Shown here in pieces: positions 48,873 through 59,978 of a stretch of 64,000 bases of DNA. Made by a program: the position numbers and the translations under genes. The notes beneath the pieces are model-generated. The model had not been told where the DNA came from and ran no database searches. It saw nothing but the letters and a program-made list of their open reading frames with translations. The stretch is from Anagrus nilaparvatae. Lineage: Eukaryota > Arthropoda > Insecta > Hymenoptera > Mymaridae. The DNA lies in the NCBI GenBank assembly GCA_022575985.1, contig JAKSXM010000002.1:16851001-16915000 (forward strand). The letters run 5' to 3'. How positions within the stretch are numbered: the stretch's first letter is position 1; each line of letters begins with the position of its first letter.

Positions 48873-51800
48873 GTGATTATAAATATTTTATAATGTCCCA
48901 TTTATAAAGTATAATATGTGGGAAGTTTTATAGACTAACTTTTAAAATTATATTAGCATTAGCTGAGTTTATCACAATAAAAGATTTATTTAAATTTATT
49001 ACTTATTTTATACTGAAATTTCCAAAGTTTATAATACATCCAAACATTTTAACTTTATTCACTTATTCCATTTTGTATAATTCAAATGCTACTTTTTACG
49101 ATTTTCTTAAAAACATGTAAATTATTTAAATCTTTATAAAGTTTTATAGGAATTATTCAAATAAAAATTATTGTGGGCACTAGGGTATTTTGGCATTTTT
49201 TGCCAAAAACAAGTTTAAGTTACCTATTATGGCAAAGTAGTCCAGTTCCATTAAAACCTGATTTATCTATATTCAAAAACCTCAAAGTCATAAGTAACAA
49301 ATAAAAATATCGTTAAATAATTGTAATATACATACTGAGAAATTTCACGGACTTGTATTTTTATCGCAAAAAAAAAAGAGTTTGAAATATTTATTGGTCA
49401 AAAATATTTTTTTTTTAAACTGTTTTTAAATACGTCATCAATTGCAATCATTTAAAAGAAAAAGAAAAAATTCCGGCTGGCACAATTGTAGTTCCGATAG
49501 CAGCAACTGAAGTTCCAGGAACGACAACCGGGTTTTTTTAGCGTCTTATCACACCTGTATTATAATTTTAAAAAAGCTTGTTTTCACACAACCAATGATC
49601 ATGGAACTCACTTATAACAGTTTTAACGTATACTCCCTAATTATTATAAGTACTTAACCGAAATTACAATAAATCCCGAAATATAAATTATCCTAAGTCC
49701 ATAAACCTAAAATATTCTAAGTTCTTGTTCTTATCAGAGCCTTATTAGACCCTGACTTCCACTTCAAATTATTTAAAGTCCCTAAATCGAAAATATTTTA
49801 AGTCCATTTCACCCCCTGACTAAAAACGTTAATATTTCACCCCCCTCTGCCGAGCCGGACCTTTTCAAATACCTAATCCAATGAACATGTTCCATGTTAA
49901 TATAATTATGTATTCTCCTATTTTGAGAACTTATTTTAAAATGCTACAAATTTATTTTACAACAAATAGAGCCAATAAATAACAATTTATTAAACGAAGC
50001 GACCACTAAACATTACCAAATTTTAATGTAAACCACGTTATAAAAAAAAAAAATTAATAAACACGAATCATCGAATTTTTGGCCTAATGAAACATGTAAT
50101 ATGAAATAATCAAAAATGGGAAAAAATCCAGTCCTATCTTCCGGAAAATGCTAAATTTTACTTTACTATAAATATACTCACCATGGAGAGTGAAAACTGT
50201 TTGGGAACCCAATTTGCTTCTAACATTCGAAACAGGTTGTGTTAGTTGAAAAAAACATAGCCCATACCAGCAGTTTACCTTAATGGGCCTCCTGGGCACA
50301 AAAATTAGACCCCCTAGCTAGCTTCTATGCTATAAGATAGGGTTAATTAGGTTATCTTTTAAACGACGCTTCTACCTTGTAACTTAACTTCCAACCTTCC
50401 AGTTGGTCTCATTTTTTGTGTGTGAGTATCGCCTTTTAATCCCCGTAATTTTTAAATTGATGCCAAAATTGTAATTTTTGACTAATGGGTCTATTTTCGA
50501 TTATTTGTTTGCGAGATATGAAAATTTAAAATCAGAGCCCCGACTAAAGATATTTTAATAAACGCTAATTTTAAATACCATATTCATAAAGCTATATCAC
50601 GAAACAAACTGAAGCAAAAGGAACGAGTAAAAAGCTTTTGGGTTCAAGGAGCTTGTACAAAATTTTTAGACCTATAAAACCCATTTTGGTCAAAAATTAT
50701 AACTTTGGCAGCAATTTAAAAATTGGTCCTTTTAGGCCAAATATAGTCATTTAGTTTACTGAGTATAAGGGTAAGAATTATTGATGAAAAAATGCGGTTT
50801 ACGTAAATTGAAAGCTGACACTTATACAAAAAAAATGAGACCAACTGCAAAGTTTTAATTGAGTTAGAAGGTAGCAGAGTCATTTAGAAGATAGCCTAAA
50901 AAACCCTATCTTATAGCATAGAACCCTGATAAGAACCTAATTTCTAGCCTATCCAGGTAAACTGAGGGTACGGGGGATGTTTTTTCAACTACTGCAACCT
51001 TTTTTGAAAGTCAAAAACAAATCGGCTTCCCAAACAGTTGACACGCTCCTTGTCAGCTAGTTCTGTTTTCTCCTAGACTAAAATAGCTAAATTTCCTTAA
51101 ATTGAATGTCAAAAAAAAACACCATTTTTTATATTTTTTTTTATAACTGATACCAAGATTTCATTTATTTTATTTACTTCAAAAAATCTTTCAAATAATA
51201 ATTACTTATAAAAAGTTTATCCAATTACTTTCAAATAATGTCAAAAACTTATTATTGCTAGTTATCCTTACTTTAAAATTAGTTAAAAATAATTATAATC
51301 ACTTAGGAATATCATTTTATATTACGAGTCTTTCTTTGCCAAAACAGCAATGGTTGCCAGGGGGGGTCGTCGGATCGGCCTCAAATTTTCCCCATGTTTT
51401 TATAACACTAAGACAGGAAAATCCTGAAATTTGCAGCCCTCTAGGTCTTAAACAGCCCGAGTTATGCCCAATCAAACTTATTGCGTGGCTCTCAATCAGC
51501 GTTGGTGCATTTTGGGAAAATACTAAAAAATTATATAAAACAGCTTGAAAAAATATTCTGAAAGAGTATATGGAAAATCTTCAGTAAATCCATTTCTGCC
51601 ATTAGTTTTTCGGAAAAACCCCGGAAAACTCCGGAAAATAGGAAAACGTGTTTTTGGAAAAACCGAAATAACTCTTTTTCCGCCATTTTTTTTTTGAAAA
51701 TTTTTTTTTCAAAATTTTCTTCAACCGAAATCCCATCGAACTAGCCATAAAATATTTTCTGTTTCGGCCAATAAGGATCGATTTTAGTCTGTTTTAGATT

Positions 51801-51917
51801 ATTTTTATATTTTTGAAACTTACATATGTAATAAACCATAAAGGGTTACATAAATTGATTTTTTTTCTTTCAGAATCAAATAGCCAGGGAAAAAGTAGTT
51901 GAAAACAAAAAAAAAAT
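48873..51917. other. Gene-free, repeat-rich stretch
   Basis: No supported gene. Blocks at 50080-51050 resemble those in OR introns (28.3-28.9 kb and 30.2-30.7 kb), with the recurring phrase ATTTTGGNCAAAAAT. C-rich inverted relatives of 31560-31800 lie near 49680-49870. The open frame at 51255-51548 lies in repeat DNA without a domain. Confidence 0.4.
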
Positions 51918-52452
51918 TTGCTATTTTCGATGAAAATTAACCGAGTTATGGTCAAGTAAAGATATTGTCACAAATAACCAAATTTATACTAATTCCAATT
52001 TTAGGGTCCATAACGACATTATAACTTAAAAAATACATAATTCGCTTAAATTTTATCGTAAAAAGAAAAGTTTTGGATTATTCTGGAATATATTTTCCTT
52101 GGCTATTCTTTTATGCAAGAAAAAAATTAGTTTAGTCGATAAAAAGTTTTTTTTTGGTCAAAAACTATAATAATATGTTAAAGACTTTTTTTGATTATTA
52201 TCATTTTTTAACAAAAAAAATAAAATTCTGTCAATAAAATTTATTTTTTTCTTAGATAAACGAATAGTCAAGGAAAATATATTCCAGAATAATCCAAAAC
52301 TTTTCTTTTTACGATAAAATTTAAGCGAGTTATGTATTTTTTAAGTTATAATGTCGTTATGGACCCTAAAATTGGAATTAGTATAAATTTGGTTATTTGT
52401 GACAATATCTTTACTTAACCATAACTCGGTTAATTTTCATCGAAAATAGCAA
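51918..52452. mobile_element. Foldback/palindrome, 535 bp
   Basis: TTGCTATTTTCGATG at the left pairs with CATCGAAAATAGCAA at the right. Arms of about 230 bp contain AAAATTGGAATTAGTATAAA and its complement. The centre is near 52187. Confidence 0.8.
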
Positions 52453-52572
52453 TTTTGGTTCCTCAAAGAGGAACCATTGTGTTAGGTCAAAATTTGATTT
52501 TCTATTTTTTGGCATATAAGCACGTTTTGGGATCCCAGGAAGCTAAAAAACCGGTTTTTAAAAAAAGTCTGT

Positions 52573-52580
52573 ATGTGTGT

Positions 52581-52675
<95 letters not shown>

Positions 52676-52680
52676 TATGT
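52573..52680. repeat. (GT)n microsatellite
   Basis: About 100 bp of GT with one GC interruption. The upstream flank is the inverted match of the 47.9-48.0 kb flank. Cys-Val and Thr-His open frames here are microsatellite by-products. Confidence 0.9.
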
Positions 52681-52699
52681 ATGTAATCGGTGATATTTC

Positions 52700-53960
52700 A
52701 CAAATTTTATGGAATTAAGACCTAATTTTTTTATCAAAAATTTTTTCACCAAAAAAGCTCGAGGTACTTTTTTTTTTTTTTGATTTGGATGTAACACCTC
52801 ATTTATTTCCACGAAAGTACTTATATTTGAAATTATGGTTTTTACATGATATCTCGAATCGGATACTTAATTTTTTAAAAATTTTTTTTCTAAAATTTTT
52901 TTCACAAAAAAATACAAAAAATACAATTTTTTTTTTTTCTTTTTAAACGTAGTACCTAATTTATTTCCATAGAAGTACTAGTTTTAAGAACCTCGTTTAT
53001 AGTAATTTTTTGGATCTGATACTTAGTTTTTTCAAAATTTTTTTCTCAAGAAAAAAAAAAAAGAAAAATAAAAAAAACTGCAATATTTTTTTTTTTTTTG
53101 GTGTAATACCTCATTTAATTCTATGAAAGTACTAGTATCTGAAAATATTGTAACTAGTGATATTTCAAAACCATTATCGAATTAAGACCTAATTTTTTTT
53201 CAAAAAATTTTTTTATTAAAAAAATCTCAAACCCCCTTTTTTTTTTTTAATTTGGATGTAATACCTCATTCATTTCCATGAAAGTACTTATACTTGAAAG
53301 TATGGTTTTTACTTGATATCTCAAATCTGATACTTAATTTTTTGAAAATTTTTTTCCTAAAATTTTTTTCACAAAAAAATACAAAAAATACGAAACTTTT
53401 TTTTCTTTTTTGACGTAGTACCTAATTTATTTCCATGGAAGTACTAGTTTTAAGAACCTCGTTTACAGTAATTTTTTGGAACTGATACTGAATTTTTTCA
53501 AAATTTTTTTCTCAAAATTAAAAAAAAAGTAAAATAAAAAAAATTGCAATATTTATTTTTTTTTTTTGTGTAATACCTCATTTAATTCTATGAAAGTACT
53601 AATATTTTAAAATATTGTAACCAGTGATATTTCAAAACTATTATCGACTTAAGACCTAATTTTTTTTCCAAAAATTTGTTTATTAAAAAAATCTCAAAAT
53701 ACTTTTTTTTTTTTTAATTTGGATGTAATACCTCATTCATTTCCATGAAATTACTTATATTTGAAATTATGATTTTTACTCGATATCTTGAATCTGATAA
53801 TTAATTTTTTGAAAATTTTTTTCTCCAAAATCTTCGTCACAAAAAAATACATAAAACACCAAATTTATTTTTCGTTTTGGGCACATCTAATTTATTTTAA
53901 TGAGTGTACAAGTTTTAGAAATTTAGTTTATAGTAATTTTTTGTATCCGATCACAATTTT
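52700..53960. repeat. Tandem repeat of about 470 bp, about 2.7 copies
   Basis: AAGACCTAATTTTTTT recurs near 52715, 53186 and 53653, and each unit has TTTCCA(T/C)GAAAGTACTTATA and GTACCTAATTTATTTCCAT. Very AT-rich and non-coding. Inverted relatives lie at 47440-47830. Confidence 0.7.
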
Positions 53961-54594
53961 TTTTTTTATTTTGATATAAATTATAACACACAAGAAAGAG
54001 TGATGGAAATCTTGCCTCTTTTTGTCTTCCTTGGATTATTTTGCTGGTTGCTATGTTTATTTATGTATGCAGCTTAATGAAATTATAAACAATAATAAAC
54101 AGCCTAAAAATATTAAATGGTTATGTTTGCATTTTAAAATTAAGATTTAAAAGTTATATTGGCATTTTTTAAAGAATCAAACAATTTATAGAATTAAATA
54201 ATTTATTATTTTGTGATTAATAGAAATAATATAAATAATGTTAAAATCTTGAAGCAATTAATGTGGCTATTTTTTAATTACAAAATATTATTATTAGTAG
54301 GAGAACAAAGTATGTTTTACGCACATTTGGGGTGGGGATAGAGGGAGTCATGGTGGGGGTAATGATTTCAATTATATTTTATGCATGCATGTGTGCAAGT
54401 GCACGTGAGTCCACCCCCCCACCCCGTTCTCGCCCCCACCCACTCCCCCATTTTTTTTAAATTATTAAAAATTAAAAATTATATATTCATTTATATTCAT
54501 AAAGTAAATTATGAAAATGAATGAATTATTTTCATATTTATATAAAGTTATATTTTATGCCTAAGAATAACCTCAAGGATACATTTTTAATAAA

Positions 54595-54750
54595 AATCGA
54601 CGCATAATTGATATCAGAATCCGCGCAATTTATGTATAATTCGGCGCAAGATGGCGCAGTTTCATGTAAAATCGGCGCAGTTTGGCCCAGTTTATTTAAA
54701 ATTCCGCGCAATTTATGTAAAATTTGGCGCAAACTTAACTTAATTTGATG
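54595..54750. repeat. GGCGC-core array, copy 1
   Basis: Imperfect units of about 25-35 bp with (C/T)GGCGCAGTTTATGTAAAAT-type sequence (for example 54632-54735). It is the leftmost member of a family also seen at 58150-58375 and 59280-59480, and may mark the left side of the virus-like block. Confidence 0.75.
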
Positions 54751-56092
54751 CAAATCTCAATTTAACATTTAATTTATTATGAATTAGTCTACTTGTCTTT
54801 AAAAACCTTAAATGTTTATTGTTTTAAAATAAATTTTCTTTCATTTTTACCATTCAGAATTTCATAAGACATTTTATTAATTTGACTTATTATTCATTGT
54901 TAATCTCATAAAAAATATGCATCTAATTTTACATAGCATAACATAACCTCAAAATATATAAATTCCTTACATAACCTTAAAATCTAAAAATTCTTAACTT
55001 AACCTCAAAAATGTAAAATTTATTAGCTCATTAACTTAAATTTAAAAAATTTAATTCAATTTTAGCTTAAAATAAAAACAGTAATAATAACATACATAAA
55101 ACTTAATAAATATGATTTAAAAAAACCCTAATGATTAAGTTTCCAATTTGTTTAAAGCATATACCCGACTTTATTTTAATTAATTTTTTAAAAACATGTA
55201 ACATAACATAAGATTATATAACTTTCTTTTTAAATTAAGATTTTTTATATTTTTAAAACAAATAAAATTGTTTACCTGTATAGTTTGAGTGGGGATAAAG
55301 CGAGCTCCGATTGTTGCGCTGGGAATTAAATTTAAGAATACAAGACTTATAACAGAGCAATTTGCATTCATTATATAGTTTCAAAGTTGTTCCGTTCATC
55401 TAAAAAATAATCTTTAGCTTCATGGTTATCCTTTTCAATCATAGAATAAATGTGAATTCTATAGTTGCGCTTATCTTTTAGCTTTGAAAAACATTTTGCT
55501 GTAATTTTTATATGTATTGTTTGAACTTGTAAGTGCAAGCAAAATTTAAATAAAATTATAGTAAATTCAAATAAATTTTTTTTTTTTTTTTTTTTTTTGT
55601 TACATTTAAAATTTTATGTTTCAAATTTAATGAAACTAATTTAAATAATTTTTGACTTTGCAAAAGAAAAAATGGATACAGTTAACCTAGTTGAAAATAT
55701 TAGATTTTTTCCAAAATAGATCCGAACAAAAAAAATATAAAGTAAAAAAGATAAAATTAGTTAAAACTAAATTTGGTGGTATAGTAATTATGCAATTGAG
55801 TAAATTTGGTATATTTTGTTTATCAAATAAAATTTATAAAACGCATTAAAAAAAAGATATAAAAAGACTGCAGAGCCTAATAGATCCATCAAGAATACTA
55901 CATTTACTCGATTTGAAACACTTTGTAGAACCACAAAGTATAGTTTTTATAGAAAATGATTTATTTTACCAATATTTTTTAATGAAAAAGACGAAGAAAT
56001 AGCTAGAATAAATATGGGAGTCGATAAACATTATAATGTAATAAATTTAAAATTTAATCAGATGGTCAATCAAAAAACTATACAAAATTTAG
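54751..56092. other. AT-rich spacer with short frames
   Basis: No certain gene. Repeated phrases ACATAACCTCAAAAT(A/G)TA near 54940-55010 recur at 57050-57130 and inverted near 63400. There is a T run at about 55578-55602. A minus-strand frame at 55375-55283 (MNANCSVISLVFLNLIPS...) ends at a possible GT donor and could be an orphan exon, but I do not recognise it. Confidence 0.35.
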
Positions 56093-56677
56093 CTTCACTT
56101 CAAGAGTAGGCAACACGGTTGTTCAAAGTTATTTTATACAGAATCTATTGTTATTTGGAAAATTTATGCACTTAAAGATGTATTTGAAGATAAAAACAAT
56201 AATGATGACGATGATTATTATTTTAATGAAGATAGTAATGGTGATGAATGGGCTGCATATGATTATCATAATAAAATTTACAGTACACAAAATCATTATG
56301 ATGAAATACAAGAAGCTTTATTGATAGAAGATGACATAGAAACTAATCCATGTAACTATAAATTAAAATCTTTGTCGATAAAATTATTTGTAATAAATAA
56401 TAGTTTTTTTTATATTAAAAAATTAAAAATGGATGAAACGTGCATAAATGATGTACGGAAAATTAATAATCAAAAACAAAACTGTCATATTTGCTTAGAA
56501 AAATGTATGAATGTTGGAACACATAGGATCTGTTGTTTAAAATGTGGTCATTTATTTGGATCTAATTGTTTAGTTAAATGGCTTAAATTTATTACAGCAA
56601 CTACTTATAATTGTATTGATGGAAAATATCCTAAATGTAACGCAATGGTGTTAAAAAAATTAAAAAAAATTAATTAA
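56093..56677 (+). CDS. RFWD3-like RING-finger protein, left copy
   Basis: Probable E3 ubiquitin-ligase-type RING protein. An open frame of 195 codons (first ATG at 56429) begins just after a TTTAG that could be a splice acceptor. It has an acidic Asp/Asn/Tyr-rich segment (56190-56350) and then the RING: CHICLE, a Cys-Gly-His-Leu-Phe-Gly block (LKCGHLFGSNC), VKWLK, and GKYPKCNAMV near the end. The CGHLFG block is the RFWD3-type signature. The last zinc pair, expected CPxC, reads YPKC, so one ligand is missing. The first coding part may lie in an upstream exon, since the stop at 56090 precludes simple extension. A second copy starts at the window end. Confidence 0.7.
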   Translation, partial: LHFKSRQHGCSKLFYTESIVIWKIYALKDVFEDKNNNDDDDYYFNEDSNGDEWAAYDYHNKIYSTQNHYDEIQEALLIEDDIETNPCNYKLKSLSIKLFVINNSFFYIKKLKMDETCINDVRKINNQKQNCHICLEKCMNVGTHRICCLKCGHLFGSNCLVKWLKFITATTYNCIDGKYPKCNAMVLKKLKKIN

Positions 56678-58140
56678 AAAAACCTATATTATTGATGATA
56701 TCGATATATTAAATGTAGAAGATGATACAAAGCCTGTTATCTCATTAAAGGAATTCGGAAAATTATGTTTATCTCTTCAAATACTAATATTCTTAAAAGA
56801 TAGAATCATATATTTACGCTTATGGTATCAAAAATACAAAAAAAAGGCTAGCTCTAAAGTATTATGGCGGAAAACATAACTCCATGGAATTTATAAACGT
56901 TATTAATGAAAAAAATAAAAATTATTTACAAAATCAGTCATTTACATTTACATAGGTTTCAGAATCCAATAAAACTCTTGTAAATAAACCATATTCTAAT
57001 AATTTTTATTTACTAAACATAACCTGGAAATTAAAAAAAAAATTTTTTTTACATAACCTCAAAATGTAAATATTCCTTAACATAACCGCAAAATTTTTAT
57101 AATCCTTTATAAACCTTAAAACTTAAATAATTCTCTACATAAAATTAGAAATTTATAAATTTTTTTAGAATAATTTAGCTTATCTTAATGGAGGTCAAAT
57201 AAGAATAAAATAGTTTACATGTTGAACATATTTTTCTTTATTAAAATATCATTATTAAACATTTTTAAAACACATTATTTTTAATATATAATCTCAGCTG
57301 TCCTTAATTCTTCAATTATAAACTTAATTTCATTATTATGTCCAGTAAATCCATGTTCTCTCTCAGCTACTAATACTCTCAAGTGGTCAACAAGTTCATT
57401 AGGATCATCCCAATTGTTATAATCGATTGACGAATTGACGGTATCACTACATGTAGGTGTTGAATTTTGAGCAGAAAGATATAAAAAATTTGGATCCGTA
57501 GAACTTTTAAAACTTTGATTTTTATTGAATGATTGATCAGGTTCTTCCATATTAAAGTTTTCTTGAGGTGAATTATTTTGACTATTGGTTAGGTATCTTG
57601 TTTTTTTCAACTTATTTCTCCTAGGTTTATTGCTAGTAAATGACGACTCTTTCGTGTTTACTCCTATACTTCGAACAGATTTTTCTGTATTCGTTGCCTT
57701 ATCAAAAAAAGTTTTTTCATTATCCAGTTCTTCAAAATGAGATAATTTTTTGGTAGAATCGTTTTCTGTTTCTTCTTGTAAGGCGCTTAAATCATCATCA
57801 CCATCATAATCAACATCAGCATCACTTGTTTCCTTATGATAAGATTTAGATGAATTCTCATACTTTCTCTTATCAGAATTTTCAATTTTCAATGATTTAT
57901 AAGTTTTTGAATGATTGTGTTCAATACTCTCAGGTATTATAGAATCTCCACTGATTAAAACTTTTGCCTTACACATTTTTTTTTACACATCTCCATACAT
58001 CACCTGAACGAATTCTCCGACCAAAACGATAGAAATTATTATCTATTCTCTTGAGCGTTTTACCTCTCTGACTAAGAATATCCTCAGCAGTTAACATCTT
58101 GAGGTTATATTTCATACTGAAGAAATAATGTGAGTTAATG
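56546..58140. repeat. Left arm of large inverted repeat
   Basis: Reverse complement of 62320-64000: the RING 3' part, the spacer with CATTATTAATA- and ATAACCGCAAAATTTTTAT-type phrases, and the FLYWCH gene appear in mirrored order. Because the right arm runs off the window, the full arm is longer. Confidence 0.85.
57281..58115 (-). pseudogene. FLYWCH-type zinc-finger protein, left copy, frameshifted
   Basis: Paralog of 62362-63192. The ATG is at 58115. The FLYWCH motif starts RFGRRIRSGDVWRC, then the frame breaks at a run of nine A (minus strand, about 57976-57984) where both other copies have eight bases, giving a stop directly after. The frame resumes with MCKAKVLISG...HNHSK, an acidic Asp-rich segment, KATNTEKSVRSIGVNTKE, a basic KPRRNKLKKTRYL, and the C-terminal module WDDPNELVDHL...NEIKFIIEELRTAEIIY. 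Otherwise it is well conserved, so the break is recent, a sequencing error in a homopolymer, or a slippery site. Confidence 0.8.
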
Positions 58141-58149
58141 AAATTATAT

Positions 58150-58375
58150 AATCGGCGCAGTTTTAATAAAATTAAACTCAATTTATGTAAAATCTGCTAA
58201 GTTTGGCGCAGTATTAGACAAAATTCGCTCAGTTTATATGAACATCGGCGCAGTTAATGTGTTATTCAACGCAGTTTATGAGTATATAAACAAATGTGTA
58301 TAATTTGATGCGAATCGGTGCAGTTTATTTAAAAAGTGGTGCAGTTTGTGAGAAATCGGCACAGTTTATGTATAA
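58150..58375. repeat. GGCGC-core array, copy 2
   Basis: Units such as ATCGGCGCAGTTTTAATAAAA, TTTGGCGCAGTATTAGACA and GTGGTGCAGTTTGTGAGAAA, between the FLYWCH pseudogene and the next gene. Confidence 0.75.
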
Positions 58376-58479
58376 TTTACATATTTCTGATTCCTGGATG
58401 TAAGGAGCGGCATCTATAATTCTTATAAAAATAGATATTTGATAGACAAAATTATCAGCGTTTTTTATAAGAACTACAG

Positions 58480-58992
58480 GAAAAATTATCAGAAGCTAAG
58501 GTCATCTATGTGAAGGGCGAGGAAAAAACAAAATGGTGGCAAAGATATCTAAAAAACGTACAAGAAATAGATCAAATATGTCCGTCATTAAATTCACTAA
58601 GATTTAATGACCTTCTTGATAAATTTAACACTAAAGCTACAGTAACAGAATATTTTTGCAAGTTTCGTGCCGATAAATTTCGTGCTTTCCGTAATGTAAC
58701 ACTGTTGGAAAGATGGTTAAGACTTCACCGACCTTGTCTAGAACGATCTTTAGGAATTTTCACTCACACAAGACATTTATACTTTATGAGAAAAGAGGAC
58801 GTCGCTTGCTTATCTAAGGAATTTATACTCAACTTTGCGGAATATTGTATAGATGCACGTTGGAATTTAATTTCTGAAGAGTATCATCAAGACGAAGAAT
58901 TTCAAATGAGAAAAGTTTGCTACATTCACGATCACAGCGACAAAAGAGTATCTCCGATGAATAAAAATTGTAACGAATGTAATAAAAAATAA
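58480..58992 (+). CDS. Unknown Trp/Arg/Cys-containing protein, 3' exon
   Basis: I do not recognise this protein. The frame is open from a probable acceptor (AACTACAG|GAAAAATT) to TAA at 58990-58992, about 170 codons, with no ATG before VKGEEKTKWWQRYL, so an upstream exon is likely. Seen: a predicted helical middle (FNDLLDKFNTKATVTEYF), FRAFRNVTLLERWLRLHRPC, FILNFAEYCIDARWNLISEE, and a C-terminus with HDHSD and CNECNKK that could bind metal. No paralog in the window. It sits between GGCGC arrays with the FLYWCH and DUF8207-like genes, so it is probably part of the same element. Confidence 0.55.
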   Translation, partial: EKLSEAKVIYVKGEEKTKWWQRYLKNVQEIDQICPSLNSLRFNDLLDKFNTKATVTEYFCKFRADKFRAFRNVTLLERWLRLHRPCLERSLGIFTHTRHLYFMRKEDVACLSKEFILNFAEYCIDARWNLISEEYHQDEEFQMRKVCYIHDHSDKRVSPMNKNCNECNKK

Positions 58993-59279
58993 TAGAATTT
59001 AATTTTTTTAAATATCCTACTATGTAAAATTATTTGTATATTTTTTTATAAGGATAATAAATACTTATTTGATTGAATAAAATGTCTTATGATTTTCCCC
59101 TTTTCTGCTAAATGAATATGTTAAATAAGAAACAGAAAAATTTATTAACAGGAATTTTAATAAAAATTTGGATAGCCAGGGAAATATCCTACCCGGAACT
59201 AAAAGGAAAAAATTTATCATGTTAATGAGAGTTTTCAACAGAAAGAATAAGAAACTTTTTTTTGCTTATGTATAATTTG

Positions 59280-59480
59280 CTAAGAATCAGCACAGTTAAT
59301 TTAAAAAGTGGCGCAGTTTATGTACAATTTGATGAAAATCGGTGAAGTTTATTTAAAAAGTGGCGCAGTTTATGTATAATTTGATTAAAATCGGCGCAGT
59401 TTATCTAAATAGTGGCGCAGATTATGTATAATTTGATGAATATCCGCGCAGTTTATGTAAAAGTGGCGATAACTATGTAA
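59280..59480. repeat. GGCGC-core array, copy 3
   Basis: Five or six units of AAAAAGTGGCGCAGTTTATG followed by TATAATTTGATGAAAATC, the most regular of the arrays. It lies upstream of the DUF8207-like gene. Confidence 0.8.
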
Positions 59481-59978
59481 ATTTGGTGGAATTTTTAAAA
59501 ATCTGATACAGATACTTAATATATCCAAAAATAACCTAACACAGTATTCTTATTTGAGGATATAAGCAATAAGATGAATAAAGATAAATTTGAAATACAT
59601 TACTAAACTTTGCATTACAATTATATAATCTTAAATAAAACTAAGACAAAATAAAATGTAAATAAATGATTATTATTTATTGATTGACAGATAATGTTTA
59701 TTTTCTGTATATATATTCATTTCCAAAATTATAGCTCATTTTATCACATGTTACTATTTTCAATGGATTCTTATGGAGCAAAATATTAGTCCTATTTGAT
59801 ACAATGTTCATAAAAATTATAGTTTTACTATAGTTCGTAAACTTTCGGTAATAATCGGCGAATTTCGTAATTTTACTATAGTTTCTGTAAATTTACTATA
59901 GTTTCTGAAAATTCTCATATAATATGTTAGTTTTCAAAAATAATTGTTTAGTTTGCACTGAATCGTTGAGTATTCAAC
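59481..59978. other. 5' flank of the DUF8207-like gene
   Basis: No gene. 59732-59800 is reproduced inverted at 61917-61985. TTTTACTATAGTTTCTGTAAAT-type phrases repeat near 59824-59920 and could be promoter-proximal repeats. Confidence 0.4.

Noticed and set aside
52455..52812. Cys-Val and Thr-His repeat proteins
   Set aside because: Translations of the (GT)n microsatellite.
54538..54753. 71-codon minus-strand ORF (CAELYINCADSDIN...)
   Set aside because: It is read through the GGCGC-core array; the peptide periodicity is that of the repeat.
59280..59480. CRISPR-like array of spaced repeats
   Set aside because: Units are degenerate, spacers are not unique equal-length inserts, and the genome is an insect's.
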